Of a DNA stretch of 64,000 nucleotides, positions 42,267-53,958 are shown one piece after another (the first letter of the stretch is position 1; each line of letters starts with the position of its first letter). The DNA comes from Colwellia sp. GTDB lineage: Bacteria > Pseudomonadota > Gammaproteobacteria > Enterobacterales > Alteromonadaceae. The stretch is taken from contig NZ_JABSOV010000002.1 in assembly GCF_013215345.1 (NCBI RefSeq), positions 1 to 64,000 on the forward strand. Reading direction: 5' to 3'. The notes under the pieces are model-generated. The model did not search any database. It saw nothing but the letters and a program-made list of their open reading frames with translations, and was not told the origin of the DNA. The position numbers and the translations under genes were made by a program.

Positions 42267-42899
42267 TTGTCTACACCGTTTCAAAATCGTCTGGTCGGTA
42301 CTATTATTGTTGCCGCCGTGGTTATCATTTTCCTACCTGATGTACTTGATGGCGAAAAACAGTCACACCAAGCAGATTTTGAAGCTATTCCAAAGGCAGA
42401 AGTGTTCACAGGGAAATTAACTAACAAACCCTTTCCAGAAGATAAATTAGTAAGACAAAAACCTATAACTATTTCTAATGAAGAAGCCATCGATGAGCTT
42501 GTTCGTGCTCAGTCGATTGAAGAGTCGACGAAACCGTCAAGTAAAGTCAAAGATAAAGTAGCCGTTACTAAATCAATAGCTAAACCTGTAGCTAAACCGC
42601 CAGTAAAATCAAAGAGTCAGTTAAATAAAACATTACCAGAAAAAGCTATCGCCAAAGAGGCTTGGGTGATTCATTTAGGTAGCTTTAAAAATAAAGATAA
42701 TGTTGCTCAGTTATTAAAAAAATTAAAGGCTAAAGGTTATATCGCTTTTACCAAACCAATCCAAACCAAGCAGGGTACATTAACTAAAGTCATTATCGGA
42801 CCAGAGTTGATAAAGTCCGCTATGGTTAAAAAGCTACCCGCTCTGCACAAGCTTACCGGTATCCAAGGAAAAGTAGCGTATTTTAAACCAAGTAAATAA
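42267..42899 (+). CDS. dedD: SPOR-domain protein DedD-like
   Basis: N-terminal TM FQNRLVGTIIVAAVVIIFLPDVLDGEK; C-terminal SPOR WVIHLGSFKNKDNVAQLLKKLKAKGY; folC-dedD-cvpA order. Confidence 0.9.
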   Translation: MSTPFQNRLVGTIIVAAVVIIFLPDVLDGEKQSHQADFEAIPKAEVFTGKLTNKPFPEDKLVRQKPITISNEEAIDELVRAQSIEESTKPSSKVKDKVAVTKSIAKPVAKPPVKSKSQLNKTLPEKAIAKEAWVIHLGSFKNKDNVAQLLKKLKAKGYIAFTKPIQTKQGTLTKVIIGPELIKSAMVKKLPALHKLTGIQGKVAYFKPSK

Positions 42900-42990
42900 C
42901 AGACATTTTATAAAAGGTTAGGCATTAATTGGCTAATTCTGATAGAATGCGCGCCTCTAATTTAGAGAAACTCAACGAGACACTCAAGTT

Positions 42991-43473
42991 ATGGTTTGGA
43001 TAGATTACGCCATTTTGGCCATTATAGGCATATCAACACTAGTTAGTTTGATACGGGGCTTTGTAAAAGAAGCAGTATCTTTAGTGATTTGGATCAGTGC
43101 CTTTTTCATCGCCAGTACTTTTTATGCCAACCTTGCTAATCTGTTAACCAACATTTCTGATCAATTCTTGCGTAATGCTGCAGCCGTTGCCATTCTCTTC
43201 ATAACAACCTTAGTACTTGGTGCTTTAGTTAATTACCTTATTGGGCAACTGGTCAGTAAAACCGGTCTTTCAGGCACGGACCGTATATTAGGCCTAGTTT
43301 TTGGCGCACTTCGTGGCGTACTTATCATCAGTGCACTGTTATTTTTTGTTGATGCTTTTACCGGTGCGGCCACAACACAGTGGTGGCAAAGCTCACAATT
43401 AATCCCTGAATTTACCTTAGTGGTAGAGTGGTTTTTTGAGTACCTTAAAGGTTCATCAAGTTTTTTAACTTAG
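42991..43473 (+). CDS. cvpA: CvpA family colicin V production protein
   Basis: [32 protein letters not shown]; directly upstream of purF. Confidence 0.95.
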   Translation: MVWIDYAILAIIGISTLVSLIRGFVKEAVSLVIWISAFFIASTFYANLANLLTNISDQFLRNAAAVAILFITTLVLGALVNYLIGQLVSKTGLSGTDRILGLVFGALRGVLIISALLFFVDAFTGAATTQWWQSSQLIPEFTLVVEWFFEYLKGSSSFLT

Positions 43474-43643
43474 TTGTTGCTAGCAATGGCTAAGCTCATG
43501 CGGAGTCACTCCGTATACTGTAATTTATAGGGTATTATTTCAATATTCTATAACTCAATATTTATATGATGGTTCACATCATGCTAAGCACAATGCTTAG
43601 CGCATATTAATATTGTAATTAATTTTTTTGTGGAGAAAAATTT

Positions 43644-45161
43644 ATGTGTGGCATTGTTGGTATAGTCGGTAAAACCTCAGTTAGTCAGTTGTTATATGAC
43701 GGATTAACTGTACTTCAGCATCGTGGTCAAGATGCCGCAGGTATTGTAACTATTCATAATAATAAGTTCAGACTTCGTAAAGGCAATGGCTTAGTAAAAG
43801 ATGTTTTTCATACCCGCCATATGCATCGTTTACAAGGTAATATAGGTATTGGTCATATTCGTTATCCGACTGCGGGCACTTCAAGCTCTTCAGAAGCACA
43901 ACCTTTTTATGCAAACTCTCCTTTTGGCATATCATTAGCGCATAATGGTAACTTAACCAATGCTGAAGAATTAAGAACCTGGTTATTTAATGATGCTCGT
44001 CGCCACGTTAATACTACTTCAGACTCTGAGGTTTTATTAAACATCTTTGCCCATGAATTACAGCAAAGTGAAAATATTTCACTTACCCCTGATGATGTCT
44101 TTACTGCAGTAGCTAAGCTTCATAAACGAGTTCGTGGCGCCTATGCTACGGTCGCTTTAATTGTTGGCCATGGTATGGTTGCTTTTCGGGACCCGAATGG
44201 CATTCGACCTTTAGTTTTTGGTAAACGAGAAACTGAGTTGGGCGTTGAGTATATGGTTGCCTCTGAGTCAGTTGCTCTGGATGCTTGCTCTTTTGATTTT
44301 GTTCGTGATGTTGCCCCGGGTGAAACAATATTCTTTGCTGAAAATGGCCAAATCCACAGCCAGCAATGTGCTGAAAATCCAGTTTATAGCCCATGTATTT
44401 TTGAGTTTGTTTATTTTGCTCGACCTGACTCCACCATGGATAAAATGTCTGTCTATGCATCACGAGTGGAAATGGGCACTAAGCTTGGTGAGAAAATTGC
44501 AGACGAATGGCAAGATCTTGATATAGATGTTGTTATTCCTATCCCTGAAACGTCTTGCGATATAGCGCTACAAATAGCTCATCATCTTGACTTACCATAC
44601 CGTCAAGGTTTTGTTAAAAACCGTTATATTGGCCGTACCTTTATTATGCCTGGTCAAGAACAACGTAAAAAATCTGTTCGTCAAAAGTTAAATGCTATTA
44701 CCACTGAATTTAAAGGCAAAAATGTTCTACTGGTAGATGATTCTATTGTTCGAGGCACAACTTCAGAACAAATAGTTGAAATGGCACGCGCTGCTGGAGC
44801 CAAGAAAGTTTACTTTGCTTCTGCTGCTCCTGAAGTTAGATTTCCAAATGTTTATGGTATAGATATGCCAAGTGCTAATGAACTCATTGCTCATGGTCGT
44901 GAATTAGACGATATCTGTAATTTAATTGGTGCAGATAAGCTGATTTATCAATCTATTGGTGATTTAATTGCTGCTGTTGGCGCGGGTAACCCAGAAATAA
45001 AGTCTTTTGACACTTCAGTATTTGATGGTAATTATGTGACCAATGATATTGATCAGGCTTATTTAGAAAGGTTAGATGCGTTACGCAATAATACCAGTAA
45101 AGAAACATCAGATAAAAATGCTGACTCGATAATTGATATGCATAATGAAGGTGCAGAGTAA
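43644..45161 (+). CDS. purF: Amidophosphoribosyltransferase
   Basis: [64 protein letters not shown]. Confidence 0.98.
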   Translation: MCGIVGIVGKTSVSQLLYDGLTVLQHRGQDAAGIVTIHNNKFRLRKGNGLVKDVFHTRHMHRLQGNIGIGHIRYPTAGTSSSSEAQPFYANSPFGISLAHNGNLTNAEELRTWLFNDARRHVNTTSDSEVLLNIFAHELQQSENISLTPDDVFTAVAKLHKRVRGAYATVALIVGHGMVAFRDPNGIRPLVFGKRETELGVEYMVASESVALDACSFDFVRDVAPGETIFFAENGQIHSQQCAENPVYSPCIFEFVYFARPDSTMDKMSVYASRVEMGTKLGEKIADEWQDLDIDVVIPIPETSCDIALQIAHHLDLPYRQGFVKNRYIGRTFIMPGQEQRKKSVRQKLNAITTEFKGKNVLLVDDSIVRGTTSEQIVEMARAAGAKKVYFASAAPEVRFPNVYGIDMPSANELIAHGRELDDICNLIGADKLIYQSIGDLIAAVGAGNPEIKSFDTSVFDGNYVTNDIDQAYLERLDALRNNTSKETSDKNADSIIDMHNEGAE

Positions 45162-45212
45162 CTTTTTACTCTTTCTCACTGTTAAGAATCAGCTGCTTTA
45201 ATAATACGCAGT

Positions 45213-45251
45213 AAAAAAGCCTTATCTCTGTAATAGAGATAAGGCTTTTTA
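45213..45251. terminator. Bidirectional terminator between purF and Yip1-family gene
   Basis: AAAAAAGCCTTATCTCTgtaatAGAGATAAGGCTTTTTAA. Confidence 0.88.
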
Positions 45252-45283
45252 ATGTCGCTCTGAGTTGTCTAGCTTAATGTAAG

Positions 45284-45889
45284 CTAAGAGACGAATTCAG
45301 GACCAAATCCCATGGTCCACATCATTGCGGTAAGCCCCATTAAGGCAACCAATAAAACTAAACCGCAAGTTACCACTGAGCTGGAGTAGATAAAGCCTTT
45401 TTCTTCCGGAATATTCATCATAATAGGAACGCCGGAATATAATAAATATATTGAATATACTACAGCTGCCAGACCGGCTAGTGCGACAAACCATAGTACT
45501 GGGAATAAAGCAGTAATACCTACCATAAGTAATGGTGTTGCTGTATATGCTGCAAGTTCAAGTGCTTGAACATAATCTGGTTTAGAGTCAAAAGTTTTCG
45601 CCATCCACTGAATTAAATAAGCTAAGGCGAAAACGCCAGAAATTAAAGCGAAATACATGCTCACAGCCATTATTTTAGCGCTTTCTACGCTTATTCTTAT
45701 TGGATCACCTACGCCAATTGTCCAACCAATGTAGGCCGTAGCATAAAAACAGCATATCGCTGGAATCAAGGCTATGGTTAAAATATGCATCAAGCTATAA
45801 CTTAAGCTTTCGTGGCGCTTTTCAATAACATGCCATTCTTCTTTAGGGTGAGTGTATAAGCCCCATATGTGGTTTAGTATCATAATCAT
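45284..45889 (-). CDS. Yip1-family integral membrane protein
   Basis: Multi-TM; HIWGLYTHPKEEWHVIEKRHESLSYSLMHILTIALIPAICCFYATAYIGWTIG. Confidence 0.8.
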   Translation of the reverse strand: MIMILNHIWGLYTHPKEEWHVIEKRHESLSYSLMHILTIALIPAICCFYATAYIGWTIGVGDPIRISVESAKIMAVSMYFALISGVFALAYLIQWMAKTFDSKPDYVQALELAAYTATPLLMVGITALFPVLWFVALAGLAAVVYSIYLLYSGVPIMMNIPEEKGFIYSSSVVTCGLVLLVALMGLTAMMWTMGFGPEFVS

Positions 45890-46102
45890 TCCTCTCGCAC
45901 GTAAATATTCGGAAAGTACTTTTTAGTCAAAATAAACAACAACAAATAATTAAGCCATCAGTACTCTTATTATTACTTCTTTATTTATGAAAGATATAAG
46001 ATGATTCGTCAAGTGTTGCTGTAAAAATAAACAATAAAGCTCTATGGAAATAGCTTTTAATACTTTTTTGCGATAACGAAAATAATTTGATTTGAGTGAG
46101 TG

Positions 46103-46408
46103 CTAACTGATTTTTATACGTACAATTGACATTACTTCTATATCAAATCCGGCGACAACCTCAGTTTCAGGGTAATAAGTTAAATTGACTCTTTGTCCTT
46201 GCAAGCATTTATAAAGCTTTTTACGTTTGTATTTAAAGGGCACATCTATATTATCTAATATCAGGGTGTTGACTATCCAATCATCACACTCTCGCTGCAC
46301 ATGGGAGCTTACTTTCATATGTTCGCTATGCACCAACTTATCGTGTTTTTTAATAAGTTTCTGAGCGGAATTTTTATTGCTAAGCTTTTTTTTTATTATA
46401 GAAGGCAT
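46103..46408 (-). CDS. Conserved hypothetical small basic protein
   Basis: 101-aa ORF with ATG, Lys/His-rich N-terminus and no overlapping better ORF; family not recognised with certainty. Confidence 0.55.
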   Translation of the reverse strand: MPSIIKKKLSNKNSAQKLIKKHDKLVHSEHMKVSSHVQRECDDWIVNTLILDNIDVPFKYKRKKLYKCLQGQRVNLTYYPETEVVAGFDIEVMSIVRIKIS

Positions 46409-46524
46409 AAATTTAATCTATGTAAGCTAAAAAACAGATTTTGCTAGTATCTCAAGAAATAGACTTTTAAAATAGGGGGACTGGCATAAATGAACTGCCT
46501 AGTTATATAGAGCTGAGAGAACAG

Positions 46525-47307
46525 ATGACTGAAGTAGAGCAACTATTAACACCGATATTAAAATTTCTATCATGTGAAACACCTGATGCTTGGATAGATG
46601 AAGCGAAGAAAAAAGTAAATTTACCGATCATTCTGCGAGATCATCTTGCCTGTGAGCTTAAAGCCGGGCAAACCGCTATGTTTCTCATTCGAAAATATGC
46701 TATTGATAAAGCCAGTCATAAGATCTTACTGGAATGGTTTGAACCTTATGAAGACTTTTTATATCGAAAGCGAGGTGATTTAGGATCACTTGCCAAGAAA
46801 AATAAGCTATCTAAGGGTCTTTTACCCAAAATTAGTAGCTCTCAAGGTAAGCCAGCTTATAGCCAAGATCTTATTGATAAAATGGTACTGTTAATTAGAG
46901 AAGAGTTGCATCATTTTTATCAAGTATTAGAGATTATGGTTAAACGGGATATTCCTTTTGATGGTCTTACTGCCGGACGTTACGCCAAAGGTATGCTCAA
47001 ACATGTGACAACTTATGAGCCAAATGCGTTAATTGATAAATTGATTATTGGTGCTTACATTGAGGCACGTTCGTGTGAACGTTTCGCGAAATTAGCGCCG
47101 CATTTAGATGATGAGTTGAATAAGTTTTATGTGTCTTTATTACGCTCAGAAGCACGTCATTATCAAGACTATTTAGCTTTAGCAGCACAAGTTGCCGGTG
47201 AGGGGATAGATATTAGCGAGCGTATTGCTTATTTTGCTAAGGTAGAAGCTGAACTTATTTCTAGCCCAGATGAAGACTTTAAATTTCACTCTGGCACGCC
47301 AGTTTAA
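46525..47307 (+). CDS. miaE: tRNA-(ms2io6A)-hydroxylase MiaE (diiron)
   Basis: ILRDHLACELKAGQTAMFLIRKYA...EELHHFYQVLEIMVKRDI...IEARSCERFAKLAPHL...EARHYQDYLALA. Confidence 0.95.
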   Translation: MTEVEQLLTPILKFLSCETPDAWIDEAKKKVNLPIILRDHLACELKAGQTAMFLIRKYAIDKASHKILLEWFEPYEDFLYRKRGDLGSLAKKNKLSKGLLPKISSSQGKPAYSQDLIDKMVLLIREELHHFYQVLEIMVKRDIPFDGLTAGRYAKGMLKHVTTYEPNALIDKLIIGAYIEARSCERFAKLAPHLDDELNKFYVSLLRSEARHYQDYLALAAQVAGEGIDISERIAYFAKVEAELISSPDEDFKFHSGTPV

Positions 47308-47399
47308 GTTATTGGTAACGCTTTAGCGGTTTTCGCTTTAACTACATATTGATTGAGAGAGTTAAAGCGATAAGATAATAGTACTTCTGGGAAGGGTTA

Positions 47400-48146
47400 C
47401 TAAACTAAAGGGTGATTGAGCAATTCAATAGATTCAGGTGTGACTTTTAGCCAAGCACCTTGTTCGTACCAATCACCTAATACTATGCGTTGAGCATTTT
47501 CACCATTCGCCATTATTTCATGTACTGCCGGTCTGTGTGTATGACCATGAATTAATAATTGGCTTTGGTATTGCTCAAGGCATGTAACCACTTCACTTTC
47601 GGTGACATCCATAATTTCTTGCGATTTCACTGCCGTAGCAGCAGCACTTTGTTTTCTATAATTTGCCGCCATTTTTTTACGGATAAATAATGGCAGACTT
47701 TTAACGGCTGTTTGCCACCACCAAGACCGAGATTTTTTTCTAAATACCTGGTAATTAATGTCTCGCGTACATAAGGTGTCGCCATGCATAATGACCACAG
47801 TTTGACCATAAAGCTCGATAGTCTCGATTTCAGGCAGTAGCTGCATTTTTGCTTTTTTAGCGTAAGACTTACCTAGCAGAAAATCTCTATTACCGTGTAT
47901 AAAATAAATTTTTGTGCCTATTTGACTTAGCTTAGTTAGCGCATCGGCAATGGTTTTAAGGTAAGGGCTATCATCATCATCGCCAACCCAAGCTTCAAAT
48001 AAGTCGCCAAGGATATATAGCTTTTCGGCCTCAATGGCATCATCTTTTAAAAAGCGTAAAAAACAGGCCGTTATATCTGGCCTGTTTTCGCATAAATGCA
48101 AATCAGCAATAAAATACGTTATTGCTGATTTAGTTTTGTTAATCAT
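47400..48146 (-). CDS. lpxH: UDP-2,3-diacylglucosamine diphosphatase
   Basis: TYFIADLHLCENRPDITACFLRFL...LGDLFEAWVGDDD...IHGNRDFLLG...HGHTHRPAVH. Confidence 0.97.
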   Translation of the reverse strand: MINKTKSAITYFIADLHLCENRPDITACFLRFLKDDAIEAEKLYILGDLFEAWVGDDDDSPYLKTIADALTKLSQIGTKIYFIHGNRDFLLGKSYAKKAKMQLLPEIETIELYGQTVVIMHGDTLCTRDINYQVFRKKSRSWWWQTAVKSLPLFIRKKMAANYRKQSAAATAVKSQEIMDVTESEVVTCLEQYQSQLLIHGHTHRPAVHEIMANGENAQRIVLGDWYEQGAWLKVTPESIELLNHPLV

Positions 48147-48161
48147 TGTTTGCGGCTAAAC

Positions 48162-48653
48162 TTATTCAACAATTGCTGATTCAATCAAAATGTCATCTTT
48201 TGGTACGTCGCCGTGACCATGATAAGTGCCTGTTTCAACTAAAGCCATTTTATCGACGATATCCATGCCTTCGACAACTTCACCAAATACACAGTAACCC
48301 CAGCCTTGTACATTTTCAGCGGTGAAATCTAAAAAGTCATTATCTGACAAATTGATAAAAAACTGTGCTGATGCTGAATGTGGCTCTTGAGTACGTGCCA
48401 TAGCTAAAGTACCACGTTTATTACTTACACCGTTATTTGCTTCATTTTTGATACTAGCGCGAGATTCTTTTTCTTCTAAACCAGGAGCAAAACCGCCACC
48501 TTGTGCCATAAAACCTTTAATTACACGGTGAAAAATCGTGCCATTGTAGTGACCTTCTTCAACATATTGTTGGAAGTTTTTTGCTGAAACAGGTGCGTTA
48601 TCGAAGTCTAATTCAATTTTAATATCGCCAAGGCTTGTTTTTAATATGATCAT
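48162..48653 (-). CDS. ppiB: Peptidyl-prolyl cis-trans isomerase B (cyclophilin)
   Basis: [53 protein letters not shown]. Confidence 0.97.
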   Translation of the reverse strand: MIILKTSLGDIKIELDFDNAPVSAKNFQQYVEEGHYNGTIFHRVIKGFMAQGGGFAPGLEEKESRASIKNEANNGVSNKRGTLAMARTQEPHSASAQFFINLSDNDFLDFTAENVQGWGYCVFGEVVEGMDIVDKMALVETGTYHGHGDVPKDDILIESAIVE

Positions 48654-48818
48654 AATTGTCTCTTGTTTAGTTCTGATGAATTGTTCTGATAAATTAATTG
48701 CGGCAATTGTACGCTAACTTGCTATAAAGTGCATTAGTCTTGGTGATCCTTTAGATTTGTTCAGGTACAATCTACAGCCTAATCAAATGAAAATACTCAG
48801 TAGGAGTCATAAAATATC

Positions 48819-50228
48819 ATGTTGCAGATTTACAACACCTTAAGTCGTCAAAAAGAAACCTTTACACCAATTAATCCAGGTAAAGTAGGCTTATATGTTT
48901 GTGGTTGCACAGTTTATGACTTATGCCATATTGGTCACGGTCGCACCTACATTAGCTTTGATAATATTGCCCGTTACTTACGATTTTCTGGGTATGAGGT
49001 GAATTATGTGCGCAACATCACCGATGTTGAAGACAAGATTATTAATCGTGCCCATGAAAATAATGAATCACCTGAAGCATTAACTGAGCGTACCATTGCC
49101 GCAATGCATCAAGACTTTGATGCCCTCAATATGGTTCGACCGGACTTGGAACCGAGAGTAACCACGCATATGGACGAAATCATTACTATGATTGAAACCT
49201 TAGTGGCGAAGGAGCATGCTTATGTTGCCGGTGCTAACGTTAAATCTACCGGGCAGGGTGATGTCTTGTTTGATGTCTCTAGTTATGCGGATTACGGCAA
49301 ACTAAGTGGCCAAAACCTTGAGCAATTACAATCGGGTTCACGCGTAGAAGTTGATCAGTATAAACATAACCCGCTTGATTTCGTCTTATGGAAATCGGCT
49401 AAATCTGGGGAGCCTAGTTGGTCATCTCCTTGGGGAGAGGGTCGTCCTGGTTGGCATATTGAATGTTCGGCGATGAACGCGAAAGAGCTTGGTCATCATT
49501 TTGATATTCATGGCGGCGGCTCTGATTTAACTTTTCCTCATCATGAAAATGAAATTGCGCAAAGTTGTTGTGCCCTTGATACACCCTACGTAAATTATTG
49601 GATTCACACAGGTATGGTGCAGGTCGATCAAGAAAAAATGTCTAAGTCATTAGGTAATTTTTTCACTATACGTGATGTATTAACTCAATATGATGCCGAA
49701 ACGGTACGATTTTTCTTAACGACAGGGCATTATCGCAGTCAATTAAATTATTCCACCGATAACTTAACGCAAGCGAGATCGTCAGTAGAGCGAATTTACA
49801 CTTCGCTACGTGATGTAAATATCCCAAGTAATCATGTGTTAGATAAAGATTTAAGTTTTGTTAAGCAATTTTGCCAAGCAATGGATGATGACTTTAACAC
49901 CCCACAAGCATTAGCAGTGTTTTTTGAAATATCGAAAGAGTTGAATGTTGCTAAAGCTGCCAATAATGAAGCCTTAGCTGGCGAATTGGCGGCAACATTA
50001 GTTGCTCTTGGTGATATTGTTGGTTTATTACAGCTTGACCCTGCCGCTTTCTTGCAAGGTGACAATGATAATGACGAAGTGGCTGAAATTGAGGCACTTA
50101 TTGTCCAACGCAATCAAGCACGGATTGATAAAGATTGGGCACTTGCAGATGACGCTCGTGACAAACTTAATGCGATGAATATTGTGTTAGAAGATAGCGC
50201 CGGTAAAACAACATGGCGTAAAGCTTAA
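48819..50228 (+). CDS. cysS: Cysteinyl-tRNA synthetase
   Basis: [31 protein letters not shown]...[17 protein letters not shown]. Confidence 0.98.
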   Translation: MLQIYNTLSRQKETFTPINPGKVGLYVCGCTVYDLCHIGHGRTYISFDNIARYLRFSGYEVNYVRNITDVEDKIINRAHENNESPEALTERTIAAMHQDFDALNMVRPDLEPRVTTHMDEIITMIETLVAKEHAYVAGANVKSTGQGDVLFDVSSYADYGKLSGQNLEQLQSGSRVEVDQYKHNPLDFVLWKSAKSGEPSWSSPWGEGRPGWHIECSAMNAKELGHHFDIHGGGSDLTFPHHENEIAQSCCALDTPYVNYWIHTGMVQVDQEKMSKSLGNFFTIRDVLTQYDAETVRFFLTTGHYRSQLNYSTDNLTQARSSVERIYTSLRDVNIPSNHVLDKDLSFVKQFCQAMDDDFNTPQALAVFFEISKELNVAKAANNEALAGELAATLVALGDIVGLLQLDPAAFLQGDNDNDEVAEIEALIVQRNQARIDKDWALADDARDKLNAMNIVLEDSAGKTTWRKA

Positions 50229-50297
50229 AAGAACTTTAGTGTTGATACATACTGCACTAAGCTACGAATATTATGCATTAAGTAATTATTAAGTAAC

Positions 50298-50336
50298 AAA
50301 AAGGGTGAACACTGAAAGGTGTTCACCCTTTTTTAT
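50298..50336. terminator. Bidirectional terminator between cysS and folD
   Basis: AAAAAGGGTGAACActgaaaggTGTTCACCCTTTTTT. Confidence 0.88.
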
Positions 50337-50399
50337 CTCTAAGCTTAAGTCTAAGTGTTTAATAAGTACGCTTTATTTTTTAGGCTTTAAAGCGAGTTA

Positions 50400-51254
50400 T
50401 TATTGAGTCGCTTGTTCACATGCAATCAAAGTATTCTCAATTAAGCTGGCTACTGTCATTGGGCCAACGCCACCAGGCACTGGTGTGATAAATGCGGCTT
50501 TTTCTTTAGCAACATTAAATTCAACATCACCCACTAATTTACCGTTATCTAGGCGGTTAATACCTACATCTATCACTATCGCGCCTTCTTTAATCCATTC
50601 ACCAGGGATAAAGCCAGGTTTGCCAACGGCTACCACAATAAGGTCTGCGTTTCGTACTTTACCTTCTAAGTCTTTGGTAAAGCGATGCGCTGTTGTTACC
50701 GTGCACTTGGCTAGTAAAAGCTCTAAGCCCATAGGTCGACCGACAATGTTTGAGGCGCCAACAACAAGTGCATCTAGACCTCTAGGGTCGATACCAGTAG
50801 ATTCAATTAAGCTGATGATGCCTTTTGGTGTGCAGGGTCTTAGGCCAGGTTGTCTTAATACTAATTTACCGACATTAGATGGATGAAAGCCGTCAACATC
50901 TTTAAGTGGATTGATGTGCTCGATAATTAAATCAGAATTTAATGTTGCAGGTAAAGGAAGTTGCACTAAAATTCCATCAATAGAATCATCGTTATTTAAT
51001 TCACTTACTAAGGCTAGTAATTCTTGCTCTGACGTTGTTATAGGTAAGTCATAAGAGCGGGAAACAAAACCAACTTCTTCACAGGCTTTACGTTTACTAC
51101 CAACATAAACCTGTGACGCAGCATCACAACCAACAAGAATCACGGCTAAACCAGGTGCTCTTAGGCCTTTACTAATACGTAAGCTAACTTTTTCTTTAAC
51201 TGAATCTCTAAGTTGTTTGGCAATTACTTTGCCATCGATCAATGATGCTGTCAT
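50400..51254 (-). CDS. folD: Methylenetetrahydrofolate dehydrogenase/cyclohydrolase FolD
   Basis: [23 protein letters not shown]...[13 protein letters not shown]...[19 protein letters not shown]. Confidence 0.98.
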   Translation of the reverse strand: MTASLIDGKVIAKQLRDSVKEKVSLRISKGLRAPGLAVILVGCDAASQVYVGSKRKACEEVGFVSRSYDLPITTSEQELLALVSELNNDDSIDGILVQLPLPATLNSDLIIEHINPLKDVDGFHPSNVGKLVLRQPGLRPCTPKGIISLIESTGIDPRGLDALVVGASNIVGRPMGLELLLAKCTVTTAHRFTKDLEGKVRNADLIVVAVGKPGFIPGEWIKEGAIVIDVGINRLDNGKLVGDVEFNVAKEKAAFITPVPGGVGPMTVASLIENTLIACEQATQ

Positions 51255-51750
51255 AACTCTACTATTAGCCTTGGTTTAAGTAATAAAAAAACACGGTTAT
51301 TTTGCCACAAACTACACCCGTATTGTAGGTTTACTTTACTTAACATTACCTCAAGATAAGTAGCGTTACATAAATGAGTTAATTTCTATTGGCATTGTTA
51401 GTATTGTATACAATAGTCAGCTGATATATAGATCAGAGCGTTTTTGTGAAATTAAGAATGAGTAAAGGTGACATATTTATTTAATAGACAATACTGAGTC
51501 ATTACACAGACAACTTAATTAAATATCACACTAGGCGTAAGGAAGAGGTACCTCCATTGTTTCCCTACTAATAAGAACATTAATAATCTTGGCTTAAGTT
51601 AACTTAATAAGCTAAATGTTTTTTATATAAAGTGGAAATGATTTTAGTTGAAAATCAGGTCAAATAAGCGAGTAAATCACAGTCGCTAGCTGAACAATTC
51701 AACGACTTGTGTTAAAAACGACCGAACGGCATTTTTTTTATAAAAAAGGT

Positions 51751-51779
51751 TTGACTGAGGCTAAGCAACTCGGTAATAT
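51751..51779 (+). promoter_or_regulatory. Sigma70-like promoter for tRNA-Pro
   Basis: TTGACT (51751) - 17 nt - TAATAT (51774), GC-containing discriminator ccgcatccg. Confidence 0.65.
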
Positions 51780-51829
51780 CCGCATCCGTTGAAACGAGGT
51801 GATTTATTACTTGTTGAAACAGCATAAAT

Positions 51830-51906
51830 CGGTGATTAGCGCAGCTTGGTAGCGCACTTGGTTTGGGTCCAAGGGGTCGCAAGTTCGAATCTTGCATCAC
51901 CGACCA
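51830..51906 (+). tRNA. tRNA-Pro, anticodon TGG
   Basis: CGGTGATTAGCGCAGCTTGGTAGCGCACTTGGTTTGGGTCCAAGGGGTCGCAAGTTCGAATCTTGCATCACCGACCA: complete cloverleaf, TGG anticodon, encoded CCA. Confidence 0.97.
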
Positions 51907-52085
51907 CTTTATTCTCTCTTTGTCATTCTGAAAATCCTCAATTTAATATTCAATACTGCCTAGCCTGCTTAAAATTTATAATTCTACTTGTTTTGTTATT
52001 TATAGCGGAAGCTAAAAAGTTGTTGTACACCTACTTGTTATACCTAAATCCTTATCCTGAGCGCGACTGTGCTCTGCTTTCTATT

Positions 52086-52246
52086 TATACCAATTCCATA
52101 AATTATTGCCCACTTGTGTTGGTTAAAATACTCCAAGGTGGCGTTGCTCTCAATCCCAATAGCCAGCTATTGCTCAATCAAGCGCCTTGCCCTGATTTAT
52201 TTTCCCTACTCACAACAAGATCACAAACTTAATGTAAATGGTATTA
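52086..52246. repeat. MITE-like intergenic repeat with imperfect TIRs
   Basis: Left ATACCAATTCCATAAATT vs right (rc) ATACCATTTACATTAAGT, 14/18; internal perfect palindrome CAATAGCcaGCTATTG; no credible CDS. Confidence 0.65.
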
Positions 52247-52369
52247 CTATGAAATGGCTAAGATCTTTCATCGATAAAATTACCCTTATGGCAAAAGTCA
52301 AACTTTGCACAAATGATAGTCAATAGTACTGAATTATTGACAATTTATACATAGGTTAAAACTTACACC

Positions 52370-52398
52370 TTGCAACTTTTTTTTTGCCTCGCTATAAT
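52370..52398 (+). promoter_or_regulatory. Sigma70-like promoter upstream of tig
   Basis: TTGCAA - 17 nt - TATAAT. Confidence 0.65.
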
Positions 52399-52518
52399 TT
52401 GGCGTCATATTTTTGTAACAGGGCATCATTTTGTCACAAATTTGGTAAGTTTTATCAAATGTGTTGGCTATTAATTGGTGCGTAAAAAGCGTAGTACGCT
52501 AATTTTTGAGGTATTTAA

Positions 52519-53826
52519 ATGCAAGTTTCAGTTGAGACTACACAAGGTTTGGAACGTCGTCTGACTATTTCTGTTCCTGCTGAGAAAGTAGATGTAGAAG
52601 TTAAGAATCGTCTTCGTCAAATTAGTAAAACACAGCGTATTGACGGTTTCCGTCCGGGTAAAGTGCCAGCATCAGTAATTCAGAAGCGCTATGGTAAATC
52701 AGTACGTCAAGAAGTTGCTGGTGAGCTTATGCAGCGTAACTTTGTTGATGCTATTGTTGCAGAAAAAATCAATCCTGCCGGTCGTCCTTCATTTGTTGCT
52801 AAAAGCAATGAAGATGGCAAAGCACTAGAATTTGAAGCAACTTTTGAAGTGTATCCTGAAGTTGAACTAAAAGATTTAGATAAAATCGCTATTGAACGTC
52901 CACAAGTAGACGTGACTGATGCTGATTTAGATGAAATGTTTGTTACGCTACAAAAGCAACACCAAACATGGAAAGAAAACAAACGCAAAACTAAAAAAGG
53001 CGATAAGTTAACACTTGATTTCACTGGTCGTGTCGACGGTGAAGACTTTGACGGTGGTAAAGCTGAAGGTTTTGAATTAGAACTAGGCGCTGGTCGTATG
53101 ATCCCTGGTTTTGAGAAAGAAGTAACTGGCATGAAAGCTGGTGACGAAAAAACTATCAAGGTAACTTTCCCTGAAGATTACCATGCTGAAAACCTAAAAG
53201 GTAAAGAAGCTGAGTTTGATATCGTTGTTCATAAAACTGAAGGTCCTGAACTGCCAGAAATCAATGAAGAGTTTGCAAAGCTTTTCGGTATTGAAGAAGG
53301 TGGCGTTGAAGCTTTACGTGCTGAAGTAAGCAAAAACATGGCACGTGAACTAACACAAGCGGTTAAAGCTAAAGTTAAAACACAAGTTCTTGATGGCTTA
53401 TTAGCTGGACATGCGGTTGACTTACCTTCAGCACTTGTTACTCAAGAAGTGGATGTTTTACGTCAACAAGCGATGCAACGTTTCAAAGGCCAAATGGACC
53501 CTAAGAACTTGCCACAACTTCCAGCTGAAATGTTTACTGAACAAGCTGAACGTCGTGTTAAAATCGGTTTACTTTTAGGTGAAGTAATTAAAGTCAATGA
53601 ACTTAAAGTTGATGAAACTAAAGTTAATGAATTAATTGCGTCTGCGGCTTCTGCTTATGAAGATCCTAAAGAAGTTGTTGAATACTACGCTAACAATAAA
53701 GAGCTTATGCAACAGATGCAAAATGTTGCATTAGAAGAACAAGCGGTTGAGATTTTAGTTGAAAAAGCTAACGTTTCGGATAAAAAAGCTAGCTTCAACG
53801 ACATAATGAACCCAGAAGCGAAGTAA
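52519..53826 (+). CDS. tig: Trigger factor
   Basis: [59 protein letters not shown]. Confidence 0.98.
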   Translation: MQVSVETTQGLERRLTISVPAEKVDVEVKNRLRQISKTQRIDGFRPGKVPASVIQKRYGKSVRQEVAGELMQRNFVDAIVAEKINPAGRPSFVAKSNEDGKALEFEATFEVYPEVELKDLDKIAIERPQVDVTDADLDEMFVTLQKQHQTWKENKRKTKKGDKLTLDFTGRVDGEDFDGGKAEGFELELGAGRMIPGFEKEVTGMKAGDEKTIKVTFPEDYHAENLKGKEAEFDIVVHKTEGPELPEINEEFAKLFGIEEGGVEALRAEVSKNMARELTQAVKAKVKTQVLDGLLAGHAVDLPSALVTQEVDVLRQQAMQRFKGQMDPKNLPQLPAEMFTEQAERRVKIGLLLGEVIKVNELKVDETKVNELIASAASAYEDPKEVVEYYANNKELMQQMQNVALEEQAVEILVEKANVSDKKASFNDIMNPEAK

Positions 53827-53902
53827 TTTTAAGTAAAGCTGAAGTTTATCGTCTTTAAAGTTAATTTTGCATTGACAATAGACTCAGCAATCGCTTAAAT
53901 TT

Positions 53903-53940
53903 AATGGCTTGTATGGCAACATACAGGCCATTTTTATTTA
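53903..53940 (+). terminator. Hairpin terminator between tig and clpP
   Basis: AATGGCTTGTATGgcaaCATACAGGCCATTTTTATTT, 13-bp stem with one G-U. Confidence 0.8.
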
Positions 53941-53958
53941 TTAAGGGAAGGTATACTC

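Noticed and set aside
51712-51900. 62-aa minus-strand ORF (MMQDSNLRPLGPKPSALPSCANHRF...)
   Set aside because: It is antisense to the tRNA-Pro gene; a well-known spurious ORF type from tRNA complement translation
51846-52326. Plus-strand ORFs 51846-52232 and 52114-52326
   Set aside because: One begins inside the tRNA and both cover the MITE-like repeat; no protein-like conservation signal
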